Positions 26,513-35,645 of a DNA stretch of 54,215 nucleotides are shown here, piece by piece; position 1 is the stretch's first letter, and each line of letters starts with the position of its first letter. Below the pieces are notes generated by a model. It made no database searches. It saw only the letters and a program-made list of their open reading frames with translations, and had not been told where the DNA came from. The stretch is from Bdellovibrio sp. (GTDB lineage: Bacteria; Myxococcota; SpSt-1050): contig DYEF01000091.1 of the NCBI GenBank assembly GCA_020725805.1, positions 1 to 54,215 of the forward strand. Reading direction: 5' to 3'. The position numbers and the translations under genes were made by a program.

Positions 26513-27226
26513 ATGCAAAATCTTTTCGTTTTTATTCTGTTTTCTGTGTTTTTAATTTCCTGTAAGGCAGGGGATTGTCCGCCGGAGATGGTTGAATTCA
26601 GGCTGGATTCTAAGAGTTTTTGTATCGACAGATACGAAAATTATATCATCGGTTATGATAAGAATGGAAAGTCATACAGATATACACCTGTATTTGAATC
26701 AGTGATAAAAAAGGATGGTAAATTTCTCCCCGGCAATATTTTCAATAAATCGGAACTTAAAGATAAAATCTATGCAAGGGCCGGAAAAGGAATGACACCT
26801 ACGGATAACATAAGCTGGATGGAGGCGGAGATTGCCTGTAAAAATTCCGGCAAGAGATTATGTAAGTCTGAGGAGTGGGATTTTGCCTGTATGGGGACGG
26901 AGAAGAGAAAATATCCCTACGGGAACGAATATGCAGAGGATTTCTGCAATAGTTTCGAATCTGGTAAGAAGAGGGGGGTTATCGGAGTGCTTCCTTCAGG
27001 GACATTCGGAAAATGTGATAATGGTAAGGGGGTCTTTGACCTCTCCGGAAATCTCTGGGAATGGATAGATGCCACTGACGACTCTGGTTCCCTGAAACTT
27101 ATCAAAGGTGGCGGATTTTCAAATTCGGGCTACGATGAAGATACGATGACCTGCGGAAAGAAGAGGTTTCAGCCGCCTGATGTAAGACTCTCCGGTGCCG
27201 GATTCAGGTGCTGCAAAGACAGATGA
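26513..27226 (+). CDS. SUMF1-fold lipoprotein
   Basis: This 237-aa protein begins with a lipoprotein signal (MQNLFVFILFSVFLIS, then Cys). It consists of one SUMF1/formylglycine-generating-enzyme fold: CPPEMVEF, FCIDRYEN, ISWMEAEIACKNSGKRLCKSEEW, GVFDLSGNLWEWI, LIKGGGFSNSG and the terminal GAGFRCCKD. The two catalytic cysteines of true enzymes are not found in the segment after IKGG, so a binding or structural role is more likely. Its stop overlaps the start of an ABC permease as ATGA, so it is the first gene of a three-gene unit with a vitamin B12/iron-type importer, in the position where a substrate-binding lipoprotein would be expected. Confidence 0.88.
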   Translation: MQNLFVFILFSVFLISCKAGDCPPEMVEFRLDSKSFCIDRYENYIIGYDKNGKSYRYTPVFESVIKKDGKFLPGNIFNKSELKDKIYARAGKGMTPTDNISWMEAEIACKNSGKRLCKSEEWDFACMGTEKRKYPYGNEYAEDFCNSFESGKKRGVIGVLPSGTFGKCDNGKGVFDLSGNLWEWIDATDDSGSLKLIKGGGFSNSGYDEDTMTCGKKRFQPPDVRLSGAGFRCCKDR

Positions 27227-28212
27227 ACTCCGGAAGATATACAGGGCTGAAGATATTTCTGATACTGATAATCTTTATTATTTCGGTATTTCTCGGGGTC
27301 TTTTTCGGCAGTACAGGTTCAATCTTAGGACTGGATGCCGGTTTCGGGGAACTGTTTAATCTCAGACTTCCGAGGGTAATCGCTGCCCTCATTACAGGCG
27401 GGGCACTTGCAATATGCGGTGCTGCTCTTCAGTCTGTTCTGGAAAATCCGCTTGCCGAACCGTTCCTTCTCGGGGTCTCGGGTGGTTCAGTACTTGGCGG
27501 AACTATATGGATAGTATCGGGTGCTTTCATTTCCGATTCTGTATTCGGGATAAGGTTCTTTTCTTTTTCAGGAGCGATCGGCTCGATTTTCCTGCTACTC
27601 TACATCAACCGGCGGCAGGGGGGCCTCAGCCCTGTCAATATGCTCCTTACAGGTGTTATCTTCAACGGCTTTGTATCGGCTCTCGTAACTATATTCAAGG
27701 CATTTATACCTCCGGTAAAGCTCCAGAAAGTTACACTCTGGCTCTCCGGTTATATCCCATACCTTTCGCTGAATGATATCCTTTTGGAGACGATAGTTGT
27801 CTTGGTTATCTCTTTCTTGCTTGTTCTGGAGTCACCGCGGCTCAATATACTTGCTCTGGGTGAAGATATCGCCCGTACTTCGGGTATAAATGTGGGGTAT
27901 CTGAGAAAGAGGGTTTTTATTTATACCTCCTTACTGACAGGGATTGTAGTTTCTCTTACGGGTCTGATCGGTTTTGTAGGACTTATAATACCGCAGATGC
28001 TGAGATTTGCCGGCATCATCAACAACAGATATCTGTTGCCGTTATCATTCTTTGCCGGAGGTGCATTCGTTGTATTGTCCGACCTCCTTTCGAGGGTGAT
28101 GTCAGGATTGTACAGCTTCGAGCCGCCCATTTCGGCTATTACGGCGGTCATCGGTTGTCCGGTCTTTGTCATTCTGCTCAGGGATTATTACAGAGAGAGG
28201 GGAGGCGTGTAA
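27223..28212 (+). CDS. FecCD/BtuC-family ABC transporter permease
   Basis: The 329-aa integral membrane protein belongs to the family that imports iron-siderophore, haem or cobalamin. Typical blocks are LRLPRVIAALITGGALAICGAALQ, NPLAEPFLLGVSGG, NMLLTGVIFNGF, LIGFVGLIIPQMLRF and a C-terminal SFEPPISAITAVIGCPVFVILL. About nine to ten hydrophobic helices are seen. ATG 27223 (ATGA overlap) is chosen over ATG 27208 because it starts at the family N-terminus. It is followed by its ATPase with a one-base overlap. Confidence 0.93.
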   Translation: MNSGRYTGLKIFLILIIFIISVFLGVFFGSTGSILGLDAGFGELFNLRLPRVIAALITGGALAICGAALQSVLENPLAEPFLLGVSGGSVLGGTIWIVSGAFISDSVFGIRFFSFSGAIGSIFLLLYINRRQGGLSPVNMLLTGVIFNGFVSALVTIFKAFIPPVKLQKVTLWLSGYIPYLSLNDILLETIVVLVISFLLVLESPRLNILALGEDIARTSGINVGYLRKRVFIYTSLLTGIVVSLTGLIGFVGLIIPQMLRFAGIINNRYLLPLSFFAGGAFVVLSDLLSRVMSGLYSFEPPISAITAVIGCPVFVILLRDYYRERGGV

Positions 28213-28970
28213 TGCTCCGGATTTCGGGTCTGTCAGCAGGTTATTCGGAGGAGTTTGTGATAAGGGATATATGTGCCGATATCAGTGAAAACCTCTTCGT
28301 GGGAATAATCGGGAGAAACGGCTCAGGAAAATCAACACTTATCAGGTCGGTAGCGGGACTGATACCCATGTTCAAAGGCGAAATACTGTATAACGATATC
28401 AGTCTGACAGGAACGGACAGGACGGATATTCTCTCATATGTTCCGCAGGAGACTAAAGTATTGTTCGGTTTTTCTGTATATGAGATACTCAGGATGTCAC
28501 AGCGGTCATACGGCAGTTTTTTCGGTAAGTTTTCGCAGAAGGAGAAGAGGAGGCTCGAGGAGGTTATCGAGAGATTCGAGCTGAAAGAGATTCTAAAAAG
28601 AAATGTTCTTTCGCTATCCGGCGGTGAGAGGAGAAGGGTAATGGTTGCGAGAGGGGTTGCACAGGGTTCGGATATTATTCTGCTGGATGAACCGCTTTCA
28701 GGGCTGGATATTGACAATCAGGTTAAGGTTTTCCAGATACTGAAGGAGATATCCCTTGAGGGCAAGATTGTAATGGCATCCGTTCACGACCTGAATATGG
28801 CCGCCCAGTTCTGTGACAGGATTTTACTTATTGATAAAGGCAGGCTTGTAAAATTCGGGACAATAGAGGAAGTCCTTACTTATTCAAATATCAAAAATAC
28901 ATTCGGGATTGATGTCTATGTCGGGGTAAACGAGATCAACGGCAAGAGGTTTCTTATACCGTTCAGGTAA
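28212..28970 (+). CDS. FepC/BtuD-family ABC transporter ATPase
   Basis: The 252-aa nucleotide-binding subunit energises the permease encoded just upstream. It has Walker A (GRNGSGKST), Q-loop (YVPQET), the signature LSGGERRRVMVARG, Walker B (IILLDEPLSGLD) and the switch His (ASVHDL). ATG 28212 shares its A with the permease TAA stop (TAATG); the longer ORF start at 28155 lies inside the permease and precedes no family sequence. No periplasmic substrate-binding protein of the usual type is encoded nearby. Confidence 0.93.
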   Translation: MLRISGLSAGYSEEFVIRDICADISENLFVGIIGRNGSGKSTLIRSVAGLIPMFKGEILYNDISLTGTDRTDILSYVPQETKVLFGFSVYEILRMSQRSYGSFFGKFSQKEKRRLEEVIERFELKEILKRNVLSLSGGERRRVMVARGVAQGSDIILLDEPLSGLDIDNQVKVFQILKEISLEGKIVMASVHDLNMAAQFCDRILLIDKGRLVKFGTIEEVLTYSNIKNTFGIDVYVGVNEINGKRFLIPFR

Positions 28971-28972
28971 AT

Positions 28973-29395
28973 TCATTTGATACTATCGATTATCTTCTGA
29001 AACGGTCCGATAGAGCCGTTACCTACAAGCTCCTCGAGAATCCTACCCTGATAATATATCCTTGTGGTGGGATATGCCCTTATTCCGTATCTGTCAAAAT
29101 CTATATTGTTCGGGTCTGCTACGACGTAGCGGGCTTTATCTTTATTCTTTTTTGCAAAGTCGATGAATTTCGGGGCGAAAACCTTACAGACATTACAGGT
29201 GTTTGTCTTGAAAAGGACCATAACGGGGATATCGGAATCGGACATAAGGATATCCTTGTTTGATTCGTTCAAAACAGATATGCCTGCCTCCTTAAAATCC
29301 TCGTCAGACGGACCTTTGTAAAAGAGATTGAATGATACGAATGCACCTACAATTATTGCTATTGCTAAGTATGATTTCCAGTTTTCCTTCATCAT
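28973..29395 (-). CDS. Membrane-anchored thioredoxin-like protein
   Basis: A 140-aa protein with one N-terminal membrane helix (YLAIAIIVGAFVSFNLFY) and a thioredoxin fold outside the membrane. The redox motif is Cys-Asn-Val-Cys (KTNTCNVCKVFAPKF) and the cis-Pro loop is AYPTTRIYY. It should exchange or reduce disulfides in the cell envelope, perhaps serving the many Cys-rich SUMF1-type products. Either of two adjacent ATG codons (29395 or 29392) may be used. It is convergent with the ABC ATPase, two bases apart. Confidence 0.88.
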   Translation of the reverse strand: MMKENWKSYLAIAIIVGAFVSFNLFYKGPSDEDFKEAGISVLNESNKDILMSDSDIPVMVLFKTNTCNVCKVFAPKFIDFAKKNKDKARYVVADPNNIDFDRYGIRAYPTTRIYYQGRILEELVGNGSIGPFQKIIDSIK

Positions 29396-29477
29396 ATACC
29401 TCCGTTATATTTTGATAGACTTTCTTTGAAAAGGATTCAACAAAATATGAAAAATTCTTCTCAATACAGCTCTTGTC

Positions 29478-29506
29478 TTGAATTCAGATGTATTTGGTGT
29501 TAAAAT
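29478..29506 (+). promoter_or_regulatory. Promoter of the Trp-rich secreted protein
   Basis: TTGAAT (29478-29483) and TAAAAT (29501-29506) are 17 bp apart. Then comes ACGGAGGTGG ahead of ATG 29528. Confidence 0.65.
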
Positions 29507-29527
29507 TATTCTTACGGAGGTGGAAGT

Positions 29528-30715
29528 ATGAGAAGGTATCTTCTGATTGCAGCTCTGGTTATCTGGGTTTTACTGCCATTTGAGGCAAATGCCAATGTTG
29601 CGGTTGAGGTCGGGGTCTTTTATGACGCACTTGCACCTTACGGAGACTGGATATATCTGGATTCCTACGGAGTCTGGGTCTGGAGGCCTGTAGGGCTATG
29701 GGCCGGCTGGCAGCCCTATACCTACGGCAGATGGGAATGGTCTGACGAATATGGCTGGATATGGATAAGCTACTTTGAATGGGGATGGGCACCTTTTCAC
29801 TACGGGAGATGGTTTTATCACGATTATTACGGCTGGTTATGGGTTCCGGGTACAATCTGGAGACCTCACTGGGTTGTCTGGATTCATAGCGGGCCTTATG
29901 TGGGATGGTATCCTTACTACCCGTCGTTCATTTACATAGATTATTACTCTCCGGTCGTTTATGAGAGATGGGTAATAGTCGAAGCAGGGCAGATCAATTC
30001 GGGGAAATACCGGCACAATGCGATTCCGCAGGACAAGAGGGCTCAGGTCTTCGGTTCCGAATCCGGAGTTCATAAATATATTCCGAAGGAAGATGACAAC
30101 TCATATCACAGTTACGGACCTCCGAAGCAGGAGATAGAAAAGTATTCGGCAAAGAAGATAGAGCCTGTAAAGACCGAATTTGTTAGTAAGCCAGTCAATC
30201 TCTACAGACCTCAGGAGAGAAAATTCGAGCTCTATAAACCCGATTTCAAGAGTCAGGTCGGGGATATCGGAAAACTTAAGGATACGAATTTCAATAAACA
30301 GGTTCTGTCACCACAGACCGGGCAGGGGAATCTCCCCTCATACAAACCTGATGCGGCCTTTTCTCCCAAGTACAGTTATCCGCTGGGGAGCAGTTTCGAG
30401 AGGGCAGAGAAGGGATATCAGTACAATAACCTGAATAAGCAGAACTTTACTCCTAAGAACAGACCTGTGGATTATCAGTCTCCGAAAGGAGTTTATAATT
30501 ACAAATCTGATGACAGTTACAGTTCTGACGGCAAGATACTCAGAGAGGATGCCGCAAAGTCTTATTCTCCCTCCGGCCAGAAGAATTTTTATCTTCCCAG
30601 CAGCGGTAGTTCTGATGACGATGATGACGATAATGCGTTCAAGAAGAGTGTACCCAAATTTTCACCTAAGAGTTCAACGGTGCCTAAATCCGTGCCTCAG
30701 CTGAAAGGGAAATAG
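29528..30715 (+). CDS. Secreted Trp/Tyr-rich protein, DUF6600-like
   Basis: The 395-aa product has a signal peptide (MRRYLLIAALVIWVLLPFEANA), then about 130 residues of repeated Trp/Tyr-rich units (APYGDWIYLDSYGVWVWRP, GRWEWSDEYGWIWIS, GRWFYHDYYGWLWVPG), the pattern of the DUF6600 family of envelope proteins. The C-terminal half is a low-complexity, Tyr/Pro/Lys/Ser-rich tail with an Asp run (SSDDDDDDNAF). The function of the family is unknown; the tail suggests an extended surface or periplasmic spacer. It has its own promoter and stands alone. Confidence 0.8.
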   Translation: MRRYLLIAALVIWVLLPFEANANVAVEVGVFYDALAPYGDWIYLDSYGVWVWRPVGLWAGWQPYTYGRWEWSDEYGWIWISYFEWGWAPFHYGRWFYHDYYGWLWVPGTIWRPHWVVWIHSGPYVGWYPYYPSFIYIDYYSPVVYERWVIVEAGQINSGKYRHNAIPQDKRAQVFGSESGVHKYIPKEDDNSYHSYGPPKQEIEKYSAKKIEPVKTEFVSKPVNLYRPQERKFELYKPDFKSQVGDIGKLKDTNFNKQVLSPQTGQGNLPSYKPDAAFSPKYSYPLGSSFERAEKGYQYNNLNKQNFTPKNRPVDYQSPKGVYNYKSDDSYSSDGKILREDAAKSYSPSGQKNFYLPSSGSSDDDDDDNAFKKSVPKFSPKSSTVPKSVPQLKGK

Positions 30716-30810
30716 TATAAATCCTGCTGCATTCGGAAAATTTTTGCAGTTTTTACTATCAGCGGAATTATTTTACCTGTATTCTGTTTAATCCTTATAA
30801 GGAGGTTTTT

Positions 30811-32769
30811 ATGAATTACAGACCGAAGGTTTTGTTTACAATTTTTGTTATCTCACTGTTTTTTATGTCAGCAGCCAAGGATGATTGTGAGAAGAAGGGA
30901 TTATATAATCTTCCGCAGATTTCCCAGACAGATTTCAACAGGCTTGCCGCAATCTCCGGTATCCCGCTCTTCTGGGCTGATGACAGCAGAAATGAAGGTG
31001 TTCTGGACCCCGATGAGCTTGTAGTACTCGGGACGGGTGAAAAGATTGAGAAATGGGTATCAAAAGGTAAATTCACGATGGGATTCGAATCCGCATATAA
31101 AAAGATAATCAATATGAAGCGACAGGAGGTTGTGGCAAGTGAACTGAATCAGGGTATCCCTACACTGGTCCAGACAGACCTCTCGAAAGCCGATGCAAAG
31201 GAGAAGGAGTTTGTAAAACAGATGATAAAGATAGGGCAGATGATAGAAGAACTCCATATGAAGCAGAGGGGTTCGTTTCAGCTGATGAATAAGACCAAAA
31301 ATACCGATATCCCGAGCAGGACGCTGTTTGTGAGAAATCAGGGACCGTGGTGTTTTGCTCCCAAGACAGAGAAAGACCCGTTCTGCAATGCCTTCCCTGA
31401 TTTTACAAAACAGGTATGGGATACATATCCTCCCGATGAGCAGAAGGAAAAGGATTTCTGTGAAAGGCTTTCCAAAGACCCGGATGCAAAGAATCTCTTA
31501 AATCCGTTTACTGTTGTCAGAAAGGAGAAGGATAAATTTGTGGCAGTTCCCTATATTACTGCCTATGGCAAAGAGATGAAGGCGATTGCAGCTGAGATTA
31601 GAAAGGCAGCTATGTTTCTGGACCCGAAGACGGAACCTGCGCTCGTTGCCTATCTTCAGGCAGATGCAAAGGCCTTCGAGACAGGTCAGTGGGAGGAGGC
31701 AGATGAGGCATGGGCAAAGATGAACGCACTTAACAGCAAGTGGTATCTGAGACTCGCACCAGATGAGGTTTACTGGGATTTGTGTCAGCAGAAGGCGGGA
31801 TTCCATATGTCATTTGCACTGATCGATAAATCATCGGTCGAACTTCAGAAGAAACTCGAACCAATCAGGGATGAGATGGAGGCCTTGCTCGAAAAGATAT
31901 CCGAAAATACCTATAAAGCCCGGAAAGTCAGTTTTGCAATGCCTGATTTTATCGAGATAATTATGAACGCCGGGGATGCGAGGTCTCCTCTCGGTGCAAC
32001 TATAGGTCAGTCTCTGCCGAACTGGGGAAAAGTTGCCGAAGAGGGGAGAGGCAGAACGGTGGTTATGACCAACCTTTATCAGGATGCCCAGAGTAAAAAG
32101 ATGGCAAGGGAGAAGGCCTCCACACTACTTACTGATGATACATTAAAATACTACACCGATGACAAACTGCTCTCCCTCATCGATATTGTGCTTCACGAGG
32201 CAACACATAACCTTGGCCCGCACTCCGATTACAAGATAAACGGCAAGGGTCCGTCAGAGATATTCGGCGGAGGGCTCGGGAGTACTCTCGAGGAACTGAA
32301 GGCTCAGACAGGTTCGCTCTATTACACCGAGCTTCTGAGAAAAAAGGGTATTATCACCGATGAAGATGCGAAAAAGATATATACCCACGCGATAGTCTGG
32401 GCATTCGGGCATATATCACAGGGGATGTTTACAAGTTCGGGAAATCCGAAGAATTACAGTCAGCTCTCGGCGGTTCAGATAGGTTTTCTGACGGAAGAAG
32501 GTGCTCTCGAATGGAAGATGGTAACGGATGATAAGACCGGCAAGCCGCTCGGGAAATTCAGTATTGTTTACGAAAAGATGCCGGCTGCAATCGAGAAGCT
32601 GATGGCAAAGGTGGTCAAAATCAAGGCAACCGGAGATGTTGAGGCGGCTAAACAACTTGTGGAGCCGTATGTCTCGGGTAACAAAAGGGGCGTTGTTCAT
32701 CACGACGAGATAACCGAAAGACTCCTCAGGTTCCCGAGGGCGAGTATGGTTTACAGTGTTAGACTATAG
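30811..32769 (+). CDS. Exported M49-like (DPP III/NUDT3-type) zinc metallopeptidase
   Basis: The 652-aa product begins with a signal-like hydrophobic segment (VLFTIFVISLFFMSAA) and ATG 30811 follows AAGGAGG. Its core carries a zinc motif HExxH (His462-Glu463-x-x-His466 in IVLHEATHNLGPHS) and, 28 residues on, STLEELKAQTGSLY with the likely third ligand Glu. The combination H-E-x-x-H...GPHS...STLEExKA is that of the dipeptidyl-peptidase-III-like domain also fused to some plant Nudix proteins, whereas classical DPP III has HExxxH. Cleavage of peptides or another zinc-dependent activity in the envelope is inferred. Nearest neighbours do not suggest a pathway. Confidence 0.75.
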   Translation: MNYRPKVLFTIFVISLFFMSAAKDDCEKKGLYNLPQISQTDFNRLAAISGIPLFWADDSRNEGVLDPDELVVLGTGEKIEKWVSKGKFTMGFESAYKKIINMKRQEVVASELNQGIPTLVQTDLSKADAKEKEFVKQMIKIGQMIEELHMKQRGSFQLMNKTKNTDIPSRTLFVRNQGPWCFAPKTEKDPFCNAFPDFTKQVWDTYPPDEQKEKDFCERLSKDPDAKNLLNPFTVVRKEKDKFVAVPYITAYGKEMKAIAAEIRKAAMFLDPKTEPALVAYLQADAKAFETGQWEEADEAWAKMNALNSKWYLRLAPDEVYWDLCQQKAGFHMSFALIDKSSVELQKKLEPIRDEMEALLEKISENTYKARKVSFAMPDFIEIIMNAGDARSPLGATIGQSLPNWGKVAEEGRGRTVVMTNLYQDAQSKKMAREKASTLLTDDTLKYYTDDKLLSLIDIVLHEATHNLGPHSDYKINGKGPSEIFGGGLGSTLEELKAQTGSLYYTELLRKKGIITDEDAKKIYTHAIVWAFGHISQGMFTSSGNPKNYSQLSAVQIGFLTEEGALEWKMVTDDKTGKPLGKFSIVYEKMPAAIEKLMAKVVKIKATGDVEAAKQLVEPYVSGNKRGVVHHDEITERLLRFPRASMVYSVRL

Positions 32770-32810
32770 ATAAATACTAAAAAATATTTTTCTTCCGAAG
32801 GATAAAAAAA

Positions 32811-33437
32811 TTATACCCCGAGGAGCTTTTCGATACGGCTTTTGTTTTCCGAGAAAAGTTCATCCTTTCTCTGTGTCATCTTCTCGACAACCTTTTTTAC
32901 TTCATCTGTATATGAGGTGTCAGAGAGCGAACCCAGATTGATATAGACATTGTAGAGTGCCCCTTCGCAGGCGGCTTTTAAGAGCAGATTTGCAACGCCG
33001 AGGTCCGATATGGCATTTTTGTTGGATCTGTCGATTACGCTGTTTATTATCGAGAGCCCTTCGATGCACTGCTTCCCTGTCTCGAGCGGGACCGCGATTG
33101 CCTGCTTCGTTGCCTCTTCTATTGCCTTTTTTCTTTCTGATTTTTCTTCATCTGTATTCTTGGGCAATTTGAAGGCTGCCATAACTTTGTCGAATGCCTC
33201 TGCATCTTCGACGACGAGCTTCTTTAACCTCTCCGAGATACGTGATACTTCTATCTGTGTCTCGTTTGCAAAGCGGTGAAACTCCTCGTATTTCTTGCTC
33301 GAGGCCGTAAGATTGAGGACCATACTTACGAGTGAGGTGCCAAGGGCTCCGGTAATTGCCGATACCGAACCGCCTCCGGGAACGGGTGAACCTGATGAGA
33401 CATCATTCAGAAATTCGATAACGCTCTTGCTAAGCAT
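32811..33437 (-). CDS. Formimidoyltetrahydrofolate cyclodeaminase
   Basis: The 208-aa enzyme converts 5-formimino-THF to 5,10-methenyl-THF and ammonia. The glycine-rich SGSPVPGGGSVSAITGALG start and the long helical pattern (LSIINSVIDRSNKNAISDLGVA...) are typical of this family. It corresponds to the C-terminal half of animal FTCD. A GGAGGA site lies in the 15-bp gap after the formimidoyltransferase gene, so the two are cotranscribed. Confidence 0.93.
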   Translation of the reverse strand: MLSKSVIEFLNDVSSGSPVPGGGSVSAITGALGTSLVSMVLNLTASSKKYEEFHRFANETQIEVSRISERLKKLVVEDAEAFDKVMAAFKLPKNTDEEKSERKKAIEEATKQAIAVPLETGKQCIEGLSIINSVIDRSNKNAISDLGVANLLLKAACEGALYNVYINLGSLSDTSYTDEVKKVVEKMTQRKDELFSENKSRIEKLLGV

Positions 33438-33452
33438 AATCTCCTCCGTTTC

Positions 33453-34451
33453 TTATACCATAAGGTCAAGAACCTTCTTCTCCGGTTCGAAAGGATACAG
33501 ATAGTTCAGTCCCAGTCTTTCTATGACGAGATTTATTGCCTCTTTTTCGGTAATCTCCCTGCCGCCGGAATAGAAGAGTGCAGACTTTTTTATTGCATCA
33601 AAGGGGATTAGTCCTACTATCTCCGAACCTCTCACCTCGGCGCTTTCCTTTGCGGCATATTCCTTTATAAGTTCGAATGCGGTGTGCATGCCGGTTGTAT
33701 TGTAATCCACAAGATTCATCGAGACCTGTGCGATATTATACTGCTTCAGCTCCACGCCCATACCCTTTACGGCCTTCAGTCTGCCCGCAACCCTCGTGCC
33801 GTCAGGCAGTTTGTATCCGCTCTCCCTGATGTTCTTCGCGATATAATCTGCGACTTTTACGCTCGTCTCGAGGTTCTCCCTGAAGATATTGACGTTGTAG
33901 GCTATCAGAAACTGTCTTGCGCCTATTACGGATGCCCCTGATTTGGGGATAAATTCAGAAGGACCGAAATCGGGCTTGAATTCGGGATTCTTCATCTTTT
34001 CCGGCAGTGCCTCATATTCACCCTTCCTGATATCAGAGAGGTTCTTCCTCTGGGGCGTTGATGCCGAGTATTCGTAGAGATATACGGGAATTTTCAGTTC
34101 ATTTCCTACCCTTGATGCAAGCTCTTTCGAGAGTCTGACGCAGTCTTCCATAGTTACACCTCTGACAGGGATGAACGGGAAGACATCGACCGCTCCCATT
34201 CTGGGGTGTTCACCTTTGTGTACGCTCATGTCGATGAGTTCGACGGCCTTTCTGAAGAATCTGAATCCTGCATCTACTATCACCTCCGGTTCACCCACGA
34301 ATGTAATTACTGTTCTGTTGTAATCCGCATCCGGCTCCACATTGAGCAGTTTGATACCCTTTATGTCTTTCAGTACAGAAGTAATCAACTCGATTTTATT
34401 CTTGTCCCTTCCTTCGCTGATATTTGGGACACACTCTATAATTCTGTTCAT
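33453..34451 (-). CDS. Glutamate formimidoyltransferase
   Basis: The 332-aa enzyme moves the formimino group of formiminoglutamate to tetrahydrofolate, releasing glutamate in the last step of one histidine degradation route. Conserved blocks include CVPNISEGRD, DADYNRTVITFVG, MSVHKGEHPRMGAVDVFPFIPV, YEYSASTPQRKNL and VSMNLVDYNTTG. GGGAGGT seven bases before ATG 34451 supports the start. With the cyclodeaminase it forms a split FTCD pair; hutH, hutU and hutI are not in this window. Confidence 0.95.
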   Translation of the reverse strand: MNRIIECVPNISEGRDKNKIELITSVLKDIKGIKLLNVEPDADYNRTVITFVGEPEVIVDAGFRFFRKAVELIDMSVHKGEHPRMGAVDVFPFIPVRGVTMEDCVRLSKELASRVGNELKIPVYLYEYSASTPQRKNLSDIRKGEYEALPEKMKNPEFKPDFGPSEFIPKSGASVIGARQFLIAYNVNIFRENLETSVKVADYIAKNIRESGYKLPDGTRVAGRLKAVKGMGVELKQYNIAQVSMNLVDYNTTGMHTAFELIKEYAAKESAEVRGSEIVGLIPFDAIKKSALFYSGGREITEKEAINLVIERLGLNYLYPFEPEKKVLDLMV

Positions 34452-34506
34452 ATTTACCTCCCGAAAGTGCTATTCAGATAACACAACAGATAATTAATGG
34501 CAACAA

Positions 34507-35643
34507 TTATAAGTTTTTCAATCTGAGTTTTTTCTCGAATACCCTTATGAGTGAAAGACCAATGATGATATTTACGAAAATGATTGCTGTGGAGATGACC
34601 GATATAAGCGCGAAGCTCTTTTCGTCGAGGTAATTGATTGATATCGCTGCAAGCACTATCGAAAATTCTCCTCTGATGGTAAGGAGTCCGAAGAGCAGAT
34701 TCCTGAACAGTGATGATGTTTTCTGAGGGTAGAGCAGATATGAAACCAGATATTTGGAGATGACTGCGATAAGAACCGTCAGTATTATGATGAGCCACTG
34801 GTCGAGGACAAAACCGATTTTTATATTGAGCCCGAAGTACAAAAAGAAGAACGGTGAAAAGATATCCTTTATCGGTGCAAATGCCCTTTTTATGTCGATA
34901 CGGTATCCCGTCGCCTTGATTACGGAACCCGCTATAAAGGCACCCATTGCCTCGGAGTTTATGAGTTTGCTGGATATGTACGATGAAAATATCATTGCCG
35001 CAAATGAGAGCAGAATAATCGTCTCGTCCGAACTGCGGTTAATGAAATCCCTTGTGTATTTCAGAAGAAAATAGATGATATTCAGAAAGACTCCGAAAAT
35101 GAAGACATTCGAGAGGGAGAGAAAGAGGGAGGTGCTCTTGAATTCCACAAAGAAGAGCGGCAGAATAATAATGAAGAAGGAGACCAAAAGGTCCTGAAAG
35201 AGCGCAATATTGATAGCCTTTTCCGCAAAACTGTATATTGCAAATTTCGAATCTACAATGATTTTCAGATTGATGGCACTGCTTGACACATAGAGCAGTG
35301 CAGAGAGGAAGAGGGCAAATTTTATCTCCCTTACAAAAGCAAAGGTAATTATAAGGGGGAGTATGAATGCAAATATGAGATCGATACTTCCGTCGTAGAG
35401 AACTTTCCTGATATTCTTCAGATACCTGATAGGGGAGATTTCGAAGCCGATGTAAAAGAGCAGAAGGAGAAGGCCGAGCTGGGCGGGAATGGAAATTATA
35501 TTGAGAGTATCCGATAGTAACGGCTGAAGCAAAATACCGCCGATTATAAACAGGGGTATAGAGAAGAAATTCAGAATATTGGAGAGAAGAGATAAAACGA
35601 ATAGAAGGGCAGTTGCTACAGTAAGGGAATATAAAAAATCCAT
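34507..35643 (-). CDS. khtU: K+/H+ antiporter membrane subunit, KhtU-like (CPA2)
   Basis: The 378-aa protein has about eleven to twelve hydrophobic helices of the CPA2 cation/proton antiporter family, with the signature region MGAFIAGSVIKATGY and ISKYLVSYLLYP. It has no TrkA-N/C domain of its own; that role is filled by the gene two bases upstream, which is KhtT-like, so together they should export K+ in exchange for H+ under regulatory control. A longer frame exists, but ATG 35643 starts at the first helix and immediately follows the khtT stop. Confidence 0.85.
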   Translation of the reverse strand: MDFLYSLTVATALLFVLSLLSNILNFFSIPLFIIGGILLQPLLSDTLNIISIPAQLGLLLLLFYIGFEISPIRYLKNIRKVLYDGSIDLIFAFILPLIITFAFVREIKFALFLSALLYVSSSAINLKIIVDSKFAIYSFAEKAINIALFQDLLVSFFIIILPLFFVEFKSTSLFLSLSNVFIFGVFLNIIYFLLKYTRDFINRSSDETIILLSFAAMIFSSYISSKLINSEAMGAFIAGSVIKATGYRIDIKRAFAPIKDIFSPFFFLYFGLNIKIGFVLDQWLIIILTVLIAVISKYLVSYLLYPQKTSSLFRNLLFGLLTIRGEFSIVLAAISINYLDEKSFALISVISTAIIFVNIIIGLSLIRVFEKKLRLKNL

Positions 35644-35645
35644 AA

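Noticed and set aside
32770-32810. A/T-flanked TCC-GAA-GGA stem between convergent genes as a bidirectional terminator
   Set aside because: The stem has only about four pairs before mismatches, so it is too weak to call.
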